From DAIRET01 sp036795455 (lineage in GTDB: Bacteria > Bacteroidota > Ignavibacteria > Ignavibacteriales > Ignavibacteriaceae), in the NCBI GenBank assembly GCA_036795455.1, contig DAIRET010000057.1, forward strand, positions 1 through 15,779: a stretch of 15,779 bases of DNA, in the 5' to 3' direction. Position numbers and translations under genes: made by a program. Shown here one piece after another: positions 14,629-15,779 of this stretch; positions within the stretch are counted from its first letter, which is position 1; the number at the start of each line of letters is the position of its first letter. The notes below the pieces were generated by a model, which saw nothing but the letters and a program-made list of their open reading frames with translations, had not been told where the DNA came from and searched no databases.

Positions 14629-14958
14629 TTAACTTTTAGGTTTACCTTCATCCACTTCATAATCACAGCAACCTTCTTTCCCCTTTTTAATCTTGTCTTT
14701 CTTCACATCCACTTTTCCGTCATTTTTAACCGGTTTATCTTTATTAATCTTTTCTGTTTTTCCTTTATCATCCTGTATAATAACAGTTTTTGAATTATCC
14801 TTCTTATTGGAAGTAAAAACCATTGGAACGGAAGTATCATCCGGGACCCCGCAAAAATCGTGTTCCTTTTCTTCTACTTGTTTTGATTCGCTTGATTGTG
14901 CAGAAACCGTAACTGTCATTATGAATAAAAACGAAAACATCAAAAAGAATTTGTTCAT
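14629..14958 (-). CDS. Small lysine-rich secreted protein, function unknown
   Basis: The 109-residue product begins with a clear signal peptide (MNKFFLMFSFLFIMTVTVSAQ, cleavage probably after Ala20). The mature part is short, very hydrophilic and Lys/Asp-rich (about residues 50-96), with three cysteines: Cys36 in DFCG and a Cys97-Cys98 pair in GCCDY. It looks largely disordered, perhaps pinned by disulfides or metal at its two ends. I do not recognise a family. An AGAGAGG ribosome binding site precedes ATG 14958 at good spacing, and the gene has its own terminator at 14563-14613, so it appears to be a genuine single-gene unit. Confidence 0.75.
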   Translation of the reverse strand: MNKFFLMFSFLFIMTVTVSAQSSESKQVEEKEHDFCGVPDDTSVPMVFTSNKKDNSKTVIIQDDKGKTEKINKDKPVKNDGKVDVKKDKIKKGKEGCCDYEVDEGKPKS

Positions 14959-15137
14959 TTATTACCTCTCTATACATTTAATATGGATTGATTCTATTAC
15001 CGTTTTTTAAGTACGTTTTAATGTACCCAAAATAAAAGCGGTTATAGCTTATCAACATAGTCTTAAGTAGTATAGTTCAAATTCTTTGTTGAGGACAAAT
15101 GCAATGAAATGATGTTTTACGATTAGGATAGGATTCT

Positions 15138-15779
15138 TTAAATCAACCCGATCTTCGATTCTTCGATCCAGCCTACTTTCCCATCCTCAAGTTTAATCTT
15201 GTACCAGTTGTCAAGTTTATCATCAATACGGCTTTTTAAACCTTCGTGGATTATAAAAGCATTTTTGCTGCTTTTATCCGGTGAAGTTTTAACTTCAACC
15301 ACACTTTCGATTACTACCCCATACTGTTGAGAAGCATCTGTATTCAGCCTGACTAATAAAACAGTAAGGGTAAAAATCAATAAAAGAAAAGAAATAAGAC
15401 CTGAAAAGAATGAATACCTGTTGAATAGCGGGTTTCTTGTTAAAAGAAATACTGAAATTGAGATCAGTAAAAAGAAAAGAAATAACAGCAATAAGTAAGT
15501 CCAGCCGTCAACCGAGAAGACTGCGATCAAACTTTCCCACCATTCAAAAATAAAAATAGATGGAAGAGTTTCTATTTTATCAATAGTATTATTTCTTGCA
15601 AAAAGAAGATTATGATGAATGTCATCATCACCGGGAGAAAGTTTCTTCCCTTTTTCATAAAAAAGAATTGCATACCCTAACTTGTCAAGTCGATAATAGC
15701 AGTTACCGAGATTATAGAAAAGATTTGCACTTTCAAAATTCGAATCGAGCATTTTTTTGTAGACAACAATAGCTTCATT
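15138..15779 (-). CDS. batE: BatE-like TPR and SH3-domain membrane protein, N-terminus cut by window edge
   Basis: The open frame runs off the end of the window; 213 residues are visible. In order they show a TPR unit (ANLFYNLGNCYYRLDKLGYAI, then FYEKGKKLSPGD), a hydrophobic segment WTYLLLLFLFFLLISISVFLL, a second one at FFSGLISFLLLIFTLTVLLV, and a C-terminal bacterial SH3 domain with VEVKTSPDKSS, NWYKIKLEDGKVGWIEES. TPR, two membrane helices, then SH3 is the BatE arrangement from the Bacteroides aerotolerance (bat) operon, which also encodes von Willebrand-type BatA/BatB and TPR proteins. Those neighbours would lie beyond the window. The internal ATG at 15752 is not the start, because the TPR continues upstream of it in frame. 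Confidence 0.75.
   Translation of the reverse strand, partial: NEAIVVYKKMLDSNFESANLFYNLGNCYYRLDKLGYAILFYEKGKKLSPGDDDIHHNLLFARNNTIDKIETLPSIFIFEWWESLIAVFSVDGWTYLLLLFLFFLLISISVFLLTRNPLFNRYSFFSGLISFLLLIFTLTVLLVRLNTDASQQYGVVIESVVEVKTSPDKSSKNAFIIHEGLKSRIDDKLDNWYKIKLEDGKVGWIEESKIGLI

Noticed and set aside
14693..15010. Plus-strand open frame antisense to the small secreted protein.
   Set aside because: The minus-strand frame has a signal peptide, a good ribosome binding site and a terminator; the plus-strand frame has none and reads as a shadow.
1..15779. Mobile elements, CRISPR arrays, phage genes, tRNA or rRNA.
   Set aside because: No transposase, integrase, spaced direct repeats, or tRNA-like cloverleaf was recognised on either strand by eye.

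Overview
The window comes from an AT-rich, Gram-negative bacterium of the Bacteroidota/Chlorobi/Ignavibacteria group, most likely an Ignavibacteria-like lineage. The evidence is a homologue of the type IX secretion 'plug' protein, a BatE-like protein, a paralogous EF-G-like GTPase, a short bacterial SRP RNA, many lipoproteins and signal peptides, and abundant multiheme cytochromes. I cannot name the species. No mobile element, CRISPR array, tRNA or rRNA was seen.

Region 1 (1-6230, + strand) is mostly housekeeping. It holds the 3' end of a Maf-type nucleotide pyrophosphatase gene, a flippase-like membrane protein that starts at a TTG directly after the maf stop codon and in the same frame, and an isocitrate dehydrogenase. 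Then come a YtxH-like protein, a DUF948/YtxG-like protein, an EF-G-like GTPase closed by a strong intrinsic terminator, and a HIT-family nucleotide hydrolase or phosphorylase.

Region 2 (6238-10323, - strand) is the most interesting part. In transcription order it encodes a 74-residue lipoprotein with a CPYC motif, a cysteine-free outer-membrane beta-barrel, a periplasmic cytochrome with 14 CxxCH motifs, a lipoprotein cytochrome with six CxxCH motifs plus one CX4CH motif, and a MarR-family regulator. The genes are packed tightly, with a 4-base overlap and gaps of 1, 18 and 36 bases. The architecture (barrel, periplasmic multiheme protein, lipid-anchored multiheme protein) is that of a porin-cytochrome conduit that carries electrons across the outer membrane, here with up to 21 hemes.

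Region 3 (10324-14548, + strand) starts with a divergent non-coding stretch. It is followed by a gene string for a secreted protein with a calcium-loop-like motif, a 79-residue unknown, the T9SS plug homologue, a Gfo/Idh/MocA oxidoreductase and a lipoprotein with an LEA14/WHy-like look. The SRP RNA gene comes next, with a possible Bacteroidetes-type promoter.

Region 4 (14563-15779) has a strong bidirectional hairpin terminator, a small lysine-rich secreted protein on the - strand, a 179-base gap (14959-15137) in which I see nothing convincing, and the C-terminal part of a BatE-like TPR/SH3 membrane protein cut by the window edge.
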